This document shows positions 1 to 10,414 of a stretch of DNA of 64,000 bases, piece after piece. Source of the DNA: Closterium sp. NIES-65 (lineage: Eukaryota; Streptophyta; Zygnematophyceae; Desmidiales; Closteriaceae). Made by a program: the position numbers and the translations under genes. Where the stretch lies: contig CANXME010000045.1 of assembly GCA_948144175.1 (NCBI GenBank), positions 62,001-126,000 of the forward strand, given 5' to 3'. The stretch's first letter is position 1; each line of letters opens with the position of its first letter. The notes beneath the pieces were generated by a model, which did not search any database, was not told where the DNA came from, and worked only from the letters and a program-made list of their open reading frames with translations.

Positions 1-50
1 CTCCCGCTTTCCATCACCCCGCCCCATTCTCCTGCTTTCCATCATCTCGC
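1..50 (-). repeat. 28-bp minisatellite fragment, C-rich orientation
   Basis: About two units of the 28-bp family, read as CTCCCGCTTTCCATCACCCC followed by a CCCCATT block. This is the reverse complement of the array at 583-6045 and the same orientation as 6222-10414. It runs off the left edge of the window and stops where the 31-bp family begins. A strand switch of the 28-bp family therefore also lies near position 50. Confidence 0.85.
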
Positions 51-586
51 CTGGCTGGTGGGGGTGCTGGGAGCAACTCACCTGGCTGGTGGGGGTGCTG
101 GGAGCAACTCACCTGGCTGGTGGGGGTGGTGGGAGCAACTCAACTGGCTGGTGGGGTTGCTAGGAGCAACTCGCCTGGCTGGTGGGGGTGCTGGGAGCAA
201 CTCGCCTGGCTGGTGGGGGTGCTGGGAGCAACTCGCCTGGCTGGTGGGGGTGCTGTGAGCAACTCGCCTGGCTGGTGGAGGTGCTGGGAGCAACTCACCT
301 GGCTGGTGCAGGTGCTGGGAGCAACTCGCCTGGCTGGTGGGGGTGCTGGGAGCAACTCACGTGGCTGGTGGGGGTGCTAAGAGCAACTCAACTGGCTGGT
401 GGGGGTGCTGGGAGCAACTCAACTGGCTGGTGGGGGTGCTGGGAGCAACTCGCCTGGCTGGTGGGGGTGCTGAGAGCAACTCGCCTGGCTGGTGGGGGTG
501 CCTGGAGCAACTCGTCTGGCTGGTGGGGGTGCTGGGAGCAACTCACCTGGCTGGTGGGGGTGCTGGGAGCAACTCAACTGGCTGGT
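51..586 (+). repeat. 31-bp G-rich minisatellite (about 17 units)
   Basis: Tandem units of 31 bp built from the blocks CTGGCTGGTGGGGGTG, CTGGGA and GCAACTC, with a CTCAC/CTCGC/CTCAA variable end. The right edge merges into the 28-bp array through the shared string GGTGGGG. Because 31 is not a multiple of 3 and the unit rarely contains a stop, several overlapping frames stay open. They show no start context or domain and I do not regard them as genes. Confidence 0.9.
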
Positions 587-3500
587 GGGGTGATGGAAAG
601 CGGGAGAATGGAGCGGGGTGATGGAAAGAGGGAGAATGAGGAGGGGTGATGGAAAGAGGGAGAATTGGGCGGGGTGATGGAAAGCGGGAGAATGGAGCGG
701 GGTGATGGAAAGAGGGAGAATGGGGCGGGGTGATGGAAAGCGGGAGAATGAGGCGGGGTGATGGAAAGAGGGAGAATGAGGCGGGGTGATTGAAAGCGGG
801 AGAATGGGACGGGGTGATGAAAAGAGGGAGAATGGGGCGGGGTGATGGAAAGCGGGAGAATGGGGCGGGGTGATGGAAAGAGGGAGAATTGGGAGGGGTG
901 ATGGAAAGAGAAATAATTGGGCGGGGTGATGGAAAGCGGGAGAATGGGACGGGGTGATGGAAAGCGGGAGAATTGGGCGGGGTGATGGATAGAGGGAGAA
1001 TGGGGCAGGGTGATGGAAAGAGGGAGAATGGGGCGGGGTGATGGAAAGCGGGAGAATGGGGCGGGGTGATGGAAAGCGGGAGAATGGGGCGGGGTGATGG
1101 AAAGAGGGAGAATGGGGCGGGCTGATAGAAAGAGGGAGAATGGGGCGGGGTGATGGAAAGGGGGAGAATGGGGCGGGGTGATGGAAAGGGGGAGAATGGG
1201 GCGGGGTGATGGAAAGCGGGAGAACGGGGCGGGGTGACGGAAAGCGGGAGAACGAGGCGGGGTGATGGAAAGAGGGAGAATGGGGCGGGGTGATGGAAAG
1301 CGGGAGAACGGGGCGGGGTGATGGAAAGCGGGAGAATGGGGCGGGGTGATGGAAAGACGGAGAATGGGGTGGGGTGATGGAAAGAGGGAGAATTGGGCGA
1401 GGTGATGGAAAGCGGGAGAATGGAGCGGGGTGATGGAAACCAGGAGAATGGTGCGGGGTGATGGAAAGCGGGAGAATGGTGCGGGGTGACGGAAAGCGGG
1501 AGAATGGAGCGGGGTGATGGAAAGCGGGAGAATGGGGCGGGGTGATGGAAAGCGGGAGAAAGGGGCGGGGTGATGGAAATCGAGAGAATTGGGCGAAGTG
1601 ATGGAAAGCGGGAGAATGGGGCGGGGTGATGGAAAGCGGGAGAATGGGGCGGGGTGATGGAAAGCGGGAGAACGGGGCGGGGTGATGGAAAGCGGGAGAA
1701 TGGGGCGGGGTGGTGGAAAGCGGGAGAATGGGGCGGGGTGGTGGAAAGCGGGAGAATGGGGCGGGGTGATGGAAAGAGGGAGAATGGGGCGGGGTGATGG
1801 AAAGCGGGAGAATGGGGCGGGGTGGTGGAAAGCGGGAGAATGGGGCGGGGTGGTGGAAAGCGGGAGAATGGGGCGGGGTGATGGAAAGAGGGAGAATGGG
1901 GCGGGGTGATGGAAAGCGGGAGAATGGCGCGGGGTGGTGGAAAGCGGGAGAATGGGGCGGGGTGATGGAAAGCGGGAGAATGGGGCGGGTGATGGAAAGC
2001 GGGAGAATGGGACGGGGTGATGGAAAGCGGGAGAATTGGGCGGGGAGATGGATAGAGGGAGAATGGGGCGGAGGGATGGAAAGAGGGAGAATGGGGCGGG
2101 GTGATGGAAAGAGGGAGAATGGGCAGGGTGATGGAAAGCGGGAGAATGGGGCGGGGTGATGGAAAGCGGGAGAATGGGGCGGGGTGATGGACAGCGGGAG
2201 AATGGGGAGGGGTGATGGAAAGCAGGAGAATGGGGCGAGGTGATGGAAAGAGGGAGAATGGGGCGGGGTGATGGAAACGGGAGAATGGGGAGGGGTGATG
2301 GAAAGCGGGAGAATGGTGCGGGGTGATGGAAAGAAGGAGAATGGGGCGGGGTGATGGAAAGAGGGAGAATGGGGAGGGGTGATGGAAAGAGGGAGAATTG
2401 GGCGGTTGATGGAAAGCGGGAGAATGGAGCGGGGTGATGGAAAGCGGGAGAATGGGGCGGGGTGATGCAAATCGGGAGAATGGGGTGGGGTGATGGAAAG
2501 CGGGAGAATGGGGCGGGGTGATGGAAAGCGGGAGAATGGGGCGGGGTGATGGAAGGCGGGAGAATGGAGCGGGGTGATGGAAAGAGAGAAAATAGGGCGA
2601 GGTGATGGAAAGCGGGAGAATGAGGTGGTGTGATGGAAAGCGGGAGAATGGGGCGGGGTGATGGAAAGAGGGAGAATGGGGCGGGGTGATGGAAAGCGGG
2701 AGAATGGGGCGGGGTGATGGAAAGAGGGAGAATGGGGCGGGGTGATGGAAGGCGGGAGAATGGGGCGGGGTGATGCAAATCGGGAGAATGGGGTGGGGTG
2801 ATGGAAAGCGGGAGAATGGGGCGGGGTGATGGAAAGCGGGAGAATGGGGCGGGGTGATGGAAGGCGGGAGAATGGAGCGGGGTGATGGAAAGAGGGAGAA
2901 TGGGGCGGGGTGATGGAAAGCGGGAGAATGGGGCGGGTGATGGAAAGCGGGAGAATGGGGTGGGGTGATGGAAAGAGGGAGAATGGGGCGGGGTGATGGA
3001 AAGCGAGAGAATGGGGCGGGGTGATGGAAAGAGGGAGAATGGGCCAGGGTGATGGAAAGCGGGAGAATGGGGCGGTTTGATGGAAAGAGGGAGAATGGGG
3101 AGGGGTGATGGAAAGAGGGAGAATTTGGCGGGGTGATGGAAAGCGGGAGAATGGAGCGGGGTGATGGAAAGCGGGCGGGGTGATGGAAAGCGGGAGAATG
3201 GGGCGGGGTGATAGAAGGCGGGAGAATGGGGCGGGGTGATGGATAGAGGGAGAATGGGGCGGGATGATGGAAAGCTGGAGAATGGGGCGGGTGATGGAAA
3301 GCGGGAGAATGGGGCGGGGTGATGGAAAGAGGGAGAATGGGGCGGGGTGATGGAAAGCGAGAGAATGGGGCGGGGTGATGGAAAGAGGGAGAATTGGGGC
3401 GGGGTGATGGAAAGCGGGAGAATGGGGCGGGTTGATGGAAAGAGGAAGAATGGGGAGGGGTGATGGAAAGAGGGGAAATTGGGCGGGGTGATGGAAAGCG

Positions 3501-6045
3501 GGAGAATGGAGCGGGGTGATGGAAAGCGGGAGAATGGGGCAGGGTGATGGAAAGCGGGAGAATGGGGCGGGGTGATGGAAAGCGGGAAAATGGGGCGGGG
3601 TGATGGAAAGAGGGAGAATGGGGCGGGGTGATGAAAAGCGGGAGAATGGGGCGGGGTGATGGAAAGAGGGAGAATGGAGAGGGGTGATAGAAAGAGGGAG
3701 AATTGGGGGTGGTGATGGAAAGCGGGAGAATGGAGCGGGGTGATGGAAAGCGGGAGAATGGGGCGGGGTGATGGAAAGCGGGAGAATGTGGCGGGGTGAT
3801 GGAAAGAGGGAAAATGGGGCGTGGTGATGGAAAGCGGGAGAATTGGGCGGGGTGATGGAAAGCGGGAGAATGGAGCGGGGTGGTGGAAAGCGGGAGAATG
3901 GGGCGGGGTGATGGAAAGAGGGAGAATGAGGAGGGGTGATGGAAAGAGGGAGAATGGGGCGGGGTGATGGAAAGCGGGAGAATGGGGCGGGGTGATGGAA
4001 AGAGGGAGAATGGGGCGGGGTGATGGAAGGCGGGAGAATGGGGCGGGGTGATGCAAATCGGGAGAATGGGGTGGGGTGATGGAAAGCGGGAGAATGGGGC
4101 GGGGTGATGGAAAGCGGGAGAATGGGGCGGGGTGATGGAAGGCGGGAGAATGGAGCGGGGTGATGGAAAGAGGGAGAATGGGGCGGGGTGATGGAAAGCG
4201 GGAGAATGGGGCGGGTGATGGAAAGCGGGAGAATGGGGCGGGGTGATGGAAAGAGGGAGAATGGGGCGGGGTGATGGAAAGCGAGAGAATGGGGCGGGGT
4301 GATGGAAAGAGGGAGAATGGGCCAGGGTGATGGAAAGCGGGAGAATGGGGCGGTTTGATGGAAAGAGGGAGAATGGGGAGGGGTGATGGAAAGAGGGAGA
4401 ATTTGGCGGGGTGATGGAAAGCGGGAGAATGGAGCGGGGTGATGGAAAGCGGGCGGGGTGATGGAAAGCGGGAGAATGGGGCGGGGTGATAGAAGGCGGG
4501 AGAATGGGGCGGGGTGATGGATAGAGGGAGAATGGGGCGGGATGATGGAAAGCGGGAGAATGGGGCGGGTGATGGAAAGCGGGAGAATGGGGCGGGGTGA
4601 TGGAAAGAGGGAGAATGGGGCGGGGTGATGGAAAGCGAGAGAATGGGGCGGGGTGATGGAAAGAGGGAGAATGGGGCGGGGTGATGGAAAGCGGGAGAAT
4701 GGGGCGGGTAGATGGAAAGAGGGAGAATGGGGAGGGGTGATGGAAAGAGGGGAAATTGGGCGGGGTGATGGAAAGCGGGAGAATGGAGCGGGGTGATGGA
4801 AAGCGGGAGAATGGGGCAGGGTGATGGAAAGCGGGAGAATGGGGCGGGGTGATGGAAAGAGGGAGTATGGGGCGGGGTGATGGAAAGAGGGAGAATGGGG
4901 CGGGGTGATGGAAAGCGGGAGAATGGGGCGGGGTGATGGAAAGAGGGAGAATGGAGAGGGGTGATAGAAAGAGGGAGAATTGGGGGGGGGTGATGGAAAG
5001 CGGGAGAATGGAGCGGGGTGATGGAAAGCGGGAGAATGGGGCGGGGTGATGGAAAGCGGGAGAATGGGGCGGGGTGATGGAAAGAGGGAAAATGGGGCGT
5101 GGTGATGGAAAGCGGGAGAATTGGGCGGGGTGATGGAAAGCGGGAGAATGGAGCGGGGTGGTGGAAAGCGGAAGAATGGGGCGGGGTGATGGAAAGAGGG
5201 AGAATGAGGAGGGGTGATGGAAAGAGGGAGAATTGGGCGGGGTGATGGAAAGAGGGAGAATGGGGCGGGGTGATGGAAAGCGGGAGAATGGGGTGGGGTG
5301 ATGGAAAGAGGGAGAATGGGGCGGGGTGGTGGAAAGAGGGAGAATGGGGCGGGGTGATGGAAAGCGGGAGAATGGGGCGGGGTGATGGAAAGAGGGACAA
5401 TGGGGAGGGGTGATGGAAAGAGGGAGAACTGGGCGGGGTGATGGAAAGCGGGAGAATGGAGCGGGGTGATGGAACGAGGGAAAATGGGGCGGGGTGAAGG
5501 AATGCGGGAGAATGGGGCGGGGTGATGGAAAGAGGGAGAATGGGGCGGGGTGATGGAAAGCAGGAGAATGGGGCGGGGTGATGGAAAGCGGGAGAATGGG
5601 GCGGGGTGATGGAAAGCGGGAGAATGGGGCGGGGTGATGGAAAGCGGGAGAATGGGGCGGGGTGATGGAAAGCGGGAGAATGGGGCGGGGTGACGGAAAT
5701 CGGGAAAATGGGGCGGGTGATGGAAAGCGGGAGAAAGGGGCGGGGTGATGGAAAGAGGGAGAATGGGGCGGTTTGATGGAAAGAGGGATAATAGGGCGGG
5801 GTGATGGAAAGCGGGAGAATGGAGCGGGGTGATGGAAACCGGGAGAATGGGGCGGAGTGATGGAAAGCGGGAGAGGGGCGGGGTGATAGAAATCGGGAGA
5901 ATGGGGCGGGGTGGTGGAAAGCGGGAGAATGGGGCGGGATGATGGAAAGCGGGAGAATGGGGCGGGTAATGGGAAGAGGGAGAATGGGGCGGGGTGATGG
6001 AAAGCGGGAGAATGGGGCGGGGTGATGGAAAGCGGGAGAATGGGG
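583..6045 (+). repeat. 28-bp minisatellite, G-rich orientation (about 195 units)
   Basis: Units of about 28 bp with the blocks GGGGCGGGG, TGATGGAAAG, CGGGAGAAT or AGGGAGAAT. Variants include TGATGCAAATCGGG (at about 2460, 2771 and 4049), GGGCCAGGG (3043, 4321) and short units lacking a few bases. The C-rich strand has almost no stop codons, so frames of 683, 1,858 and 1,934 codons arise on the minus strand with a 28-residue Pro/His/Ser/Phe period (three DNA units equal 28 codons). Such frames exist in more than one register, which points to repeat composition and not coding selection. The + strand has four G-runs per roughly 31 nt, giving G-quadruplex potential. Confidence 0.95.
2690..5268 (+). 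repeat. Higher-order duplication of about 1,278 bp inside the 28-bp array
   Basis: Rare variants recur with a constant offset of about 1,278 bp. Examples are TGATGCAAATCGGG at 2771 and 4049, GGGCCAGGGTGATGG at 3043 and 4321, GGCGGTTTGATGG at 3072 and 4350, GCGGGCGGGGTGATGG at 3172 and 4450, and AATGGAGAGGGGTGATAGAA near 3674 and 4953. The order of variants is the same in both copies, so this is a tandem block duplication and not independent mutation. Boundaries are approximate. Confidence 0.8.
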
Positions 6046-6221
6046 AGAAGGGGGACGCCCCATGCTTGTGGAGGTGGACGAAGCGTCCACGGAATAAGCG
6101 ATGACATTTCTTCTTTCATGAAATATCACCCCACGGGACATGTCATGACGGGAGAATGAGTTGTCCACGGGTTGTATGATTCGGAGTCTCAGCTCCCGCT
6201 TATGACCCATCACTCCCAACT
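6046..6221. other. Unique palindrome-rich spacer between inverted 28-bp arrays
   Basis: This is the only non-repetitive stretch in the first 10.4 kb. It holds a hairpin GTGGACG-AAG-CGTCCAC (6074-6090), the palindrome TTTCATGAAA (6114-6123) and the overlapping palindromes GACATGTC (6137-6144) and GTCATGAC (6142-6149). CCACGGG occurs twice (near 6131 and 6165). The G-rich array ends on its left and the C-rich array starts on its right, so GC skew changes sign here. No protein, RNA gene or clear promoter is recognisable. Confidence 0.8.
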
Positions 6222-9200
6222 GCCCCATTCTCCCGCTTTCCAACTCATTCTCCCTCTTTTCATCACCCCGCCCCATTCTCCCTCTTTCCATCACCCCACC
6301 CCATCCTTCCTCTTTCCATCGCCCCGCCCCATTCTTCCGCTTTTCATCACCCTGTCCCATTCTCCCTCTTTCCATCACCCCTCCCCATTCTCCCGCTTCC
6401 CATCATCCCGCCCCATTCTCCCGCTTTCCATCACCCCGCCCCATTCTCCCGCTTTCCATCACCCCGCCCCATTCTCCCTCTTTCCATCACCCCGCCTTAT
6501 TCTCCCGCTTTCCATAACCCCGCCCCATTCTCCCGCTTTCCATCACCCCGCCCCATTCTCCCGCTTTCCATCACCCCGCCCCATTCTCCCGCTTTCTATC
6601 ACCCCGCCCCATTCTCCCGCTTTCCATCACCCCGTCCCATTCTCCCGCTTTCCACCACCCCGCCCCATTCTCCCGCTTTCTATCACCCCGCCCCATTCTC
6701 CCTCCTTCCATCACCCCGCCCCATTCTCCCTCCTTCCATCACCCCGCCCTATTCTCCCTCCTTACATCACCCCGCCCCATTCTCCCGCTTTCTATCACTC
6801 CGCCCCATTCTCCCGCTTTCCATCACCCCGCCCCATTCTCAAGCTTTCCATCACCCCGCCCCATTCTCCCGCTTTCCATCACCCCGCCCCATTCTCCCGC
6901 TTTCCATCACCCCGCCCCATTCTCCCGCTTTCCATCACCCCGCCCCCTTCTCCCTCCTTCCATCACCCCGCCCCATTCTCCCTCCTTCCATCACCCCGCC
7001 CCATTCTCCCGCTTTCTATCAGCCCGCCCCATTCTCCCGCTTTCCATCACCCCGCCCCATTCTCCCGCTTTCCATCACCCCGCCCCATTCTCCCTCTTTC
7101 CATCACCCCGCCTTATTCTCCCGCTTTCCATAACCCCGCCCCATTCTCCCGCTTTCCATCACCCCGCCCCATTCTCCCGCTTTCCATCACCCCGCCCCAT
7201 TCTCCCGCTTTCTATCACCCCGCCCCATTCTCCCGCTTTCCATCACCCCGTCCCATTCTCCCGCTTTCCATCACCCCGCCCCATTCTCCCGCTTTCTATC
7301 ACCCCGCCCCATTCTCCCTCCTTCCATCACCCCGCCCCATTCTCCCTCCTTCCATCACCCCGCCCCATTCTCCCGCTTTCTATCACTCCGCCCCATTCTC
7401 CCGCTTTCCATTACCCCGCCCCATTCTCAAGCTTTCCATCACCCCGCCCCATTCTCCCGCTTTCCATCACCCCGCCCCATTCTCCCGCTTTCCATCACCC
7501 CGCCCCATTCTCCCGCTTTCCATCACCCCGCCCCCTTCTCCCTCCTTCCATCACCCCGCCCCATTCTCCCTCCTTCCATCACCCCGCCCCATTCTCCCGC
7601 TTTCCATCAGCCCGCCCCATTCTCCCGCTTTCCATCACCCCGCCCCATTCTCCCGCTTCCCATCACCCCACCCCATTCTCCCGCTTTCCATCACCCCGCC
7701 ACATTTTCCCGCTTTCTATCACCCCGCCCCATTTTCCCTCCTTCCATCACCCCGCCCCATTCTCCCGCTTTCCATCACCCCGCCCCATTCTCCCGCTTTC
7801 CATCACCCCGCCCCATTCTCCCGCTTTCCATCACCCCGCCCCATTCTCCCGCTTTCCATCACCCCGCCCCATTCTCCCGCTTTCCATCATCCCGCCCCAT
7901 TCTCCCTCCTTCCATCACCCCGCCCCATTCTCCCGCTTTCCATCACTCCGCCCCATTCTCCCTCCTTCCATCACCCCGCCCCATTCTCCCTCCTTCCATC
8001 ACCCCGCCCCATTCTCCCGCTTTCCATCACCCCGCCCCATTCTCCCGCTTCCCATAACCCCACCCCATTCTCCCGCTTTCCATCACCCCGCCACATTCTC
8101 CCACTTTCCATCACCCCGCCCCCTTCTTTCTCCTTCCATCTCCCCGCCCCATTCTCCCTCCTTCCATCACCCCACCCCATTCTCCCGCTCTTCATCAGCC
8201 CGCCCCATTCTCCCGCTTTCCATCACCCCTCCCCTTTCTCCCGCTTTCCATCTCCCCACCCCATTCTCCCGCTTTCCATCACCCCGCCCCATTCTCCCGC
8301 TTTCCATCACCCCGCCCCATTCTTCCGCTTCCCATCATCCCGCCCCATTCCCCCGCTTTCCATCACCCCTCCCCATTCTCCCTCCTTCCATCACCCCGCC
8401 CCATTCTCTCGCTTTCCATCACCCCGCCCCATTCTCCCGCTTTCCATCACCCCGCCCCATTCTCCCGCTTTCCATCACCCCGCCCCATTCTCCCTCCTTC
8501 CATCACCCCGCCCCATTCTCCCGCTTTCTATCACCCTGCCCCATTCTCCCTCCTTCCATCACCCCGCCCCATTCTCCCTCATTCCATCACCCCGCTCCAT
8601 TCTCCCGCTTTCCATCACCCCGCCCCATTCTCCCGCTTCCCATAACCCCACCCCATTCTTCCGGTTTCCATCACCCCGCCACATTTTCCCACTTTCCATC
8701 ACCCCGCCCCCTTCTCTCTCCTTCCATCACCCCGCCCCATTCTCCCTCCTTCCATCACCCCGCCCCATTCTCCCGCTTTCCATCAGCCCGCCCCATTCCC
8801 CCGCTTTCCATCACCCCGCCCCTTTCTCCCGCTTTCCATCTCCCCGCCCCATTCTCCCGCTTTCCATCACCACGCCCCCTTCTTCCTCCTTCCATCACCC
8901 CGCCCCATTCTCCCTCCTTCCATCACCCCGCCCCATTCTCCCTCCTTCCATCACCCCGCCCCATTCTCCCGCTTTCCATCACCCCGCCCCATTCTCCCGC
9001 TTCCCATAACCCCGTCCCATTCTCCCGCTTTCCATCACCCCGCCCCATTCTCCCGCTCTCCATCACCCCGCCCCATTCTCCCGCTTCCCATCACCCCGCC
9101 CCATTCTCCCGCTTTCCATCACCCAGCCCCATTCTCCCTCCTTCCATCACCCCGCCTCATTCTCCCTCCTTCCATCACCCCGCCCCATTCTCCCGCTTTC

Positions 9201-10414
9201 CATTACCCCGCCCCATTCTCCCGCTTTCCATCACCCCGCCCCATTCTCCCACTTTCCATCACCCCGCCCCATTCTCCCGCTTTCCATAACCCCGCCCCAT
9301 TCTCCTGCTTTCCATCATCCCGCCCCATTCTCCTGCTTTCCATCACCCCGCCCCATTCTCCCTCCTTCCATCACCCCGCCCCATTCTCCCTCCTCCCTAA
9401 ACCCTAAACCCTTAAACCCTAAACCCTATTCTCCTTCCTTCAATCGGTCCGCCCCATTCTCCCGCTTTCCATCACCCCGCCCCCTTCTCCCGCTTTCCAT
9501 CACCCCGCCCCATTCTTCCGCTTTCCATCACCCCGCCCCATTCTCCTGCTTTCCATCACCCCGCCCCGTTCTCCCGCTTTCCATCACCCCGCGTCATTCT
9601 CCCGCTTTCCATCACCCCGCCCCATTCTCCCGCTTTCCATCACCCCGCCCCATTCTTCTGCTTTCCATCACCCTGCCCCATTCTCCCGCTTTCCATCACC
9701 CCGCCCCATTCTCCCGCTTTCCATCACCTCGCCCCATTCTCCCGCTTTCCATCACCCCGCCCCATTCTTCTGCTTTCCATCACCCTGCCCCATTCTCCCG
9801 CTTTCCATCACCCTGCCCCATTCACCCGCTTTCCATCACCCGCCCCATTCTCCCGCTTTCCATCACCCCGCCCCATTCTCCCACTTTCCATCACCCCGCC
9901 CCATTCTCCCGCTTTTCATCACCCCGCCCCATTCTCCCGCTTTCCAACACCCCGGCCCATTCTCTCGCTTTCCATCACCCCGCCCCCTTCTTCCTCCTTC
10001 CATCACCCCGCCCCGTTCTCCCTCCTTCCTTCACCCCGCCCCATTCTCCCGCTTTCCATCACCCTGCCCCATTCTCCCGCTTTCCATCACCTCGCACCAT
10101 TCTCCCGCTTTCCATCACCCCGCCCCATTCTCCCGCTTTCCATCACCCCGCCCCATTCTCCCGCTTTCAACCACCCCGCGCCATTCTTCCGCTTTCCATC
10201 ACCCCGCCCCCTTCTCCCTCCTTCCATCACCCCGCCCCATTCTCCCTCCTTCCATCACCCCGCCCCATTCTCCCGCTTTCCATCAACCCGCCCCATTCTC
10301 CCTCCTTTGATCACCCTGCCCCATTCTCCCGCTTTCCATCAGCCCTCCCCATTCTCCCGCTTTCCATCACCCCGCCCCATTCTCTCGCTTTCCATCACCC
10401 CACCCCATTCTCCC
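6222..10414 (-). repeat. 28-bp minisatellite, C-rich (inverted) orientation (about 150 units)
   Basis: Reverse complement of the family at 583-6045, with the blocks CCATTCTCCC, GCTTTCCATCACCCC and GCCC. Variants recur at about 589 bp (21 units). Examples are TCTCAAGCTTTCC at 6838 and 7427, GCCCCCTTCTCCCTCC near 6942 and 7531, and CTTCCCATAACCCCACCCC near 8048 and 8637. A plus-strand frame of 945 codons (6172-9009) is a stop-free repeat reading. The array ends near 10414, where the 17-bp family begins after TCTCCCG. Confidence 0.95.
9395..9428 (-). repeat. Interstitial plant-type telomeric repeat
   Basis: Nearly five copies of CCCTAAA, one with an extra T (CCCTTAAA), embedded in the C-rich 28-bp array. 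The heptamer is the telomere repeat of most plants (TTTAGGG on the other strand). It is flanked by a degraded junction (TTCCTTCAATCGGTCC) unlike the surrounding units. This fits capture of telomeric DNA at a repaired break, or a relic of a former chromosome end. The short length argues against an active telomere. Confidence 0.9.

Noticed and set aside
583-6045. GGGGCGGGG units as Sp1-type GC-box promoters
   Set aside because: The motif is part of every repeat unit, and Sp1-type regulation is not a plant feature. There is no evidence of promoter activity.
543-6378. Giant minus-strand open frames of up to 1,934 codons in the 28-bp array
   Set aside because: They exist in more than one register and simply lack stops because the unit does. 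The 28-residue period equals three DNA units. No domain, start context or splice evidence is seen.
6172-9009. Plus-strand 945-codon frame in the C-rich arm
   Set aside because: Same repeat translation as the minus-strand frames; not a proline-rich gene on present evidence.
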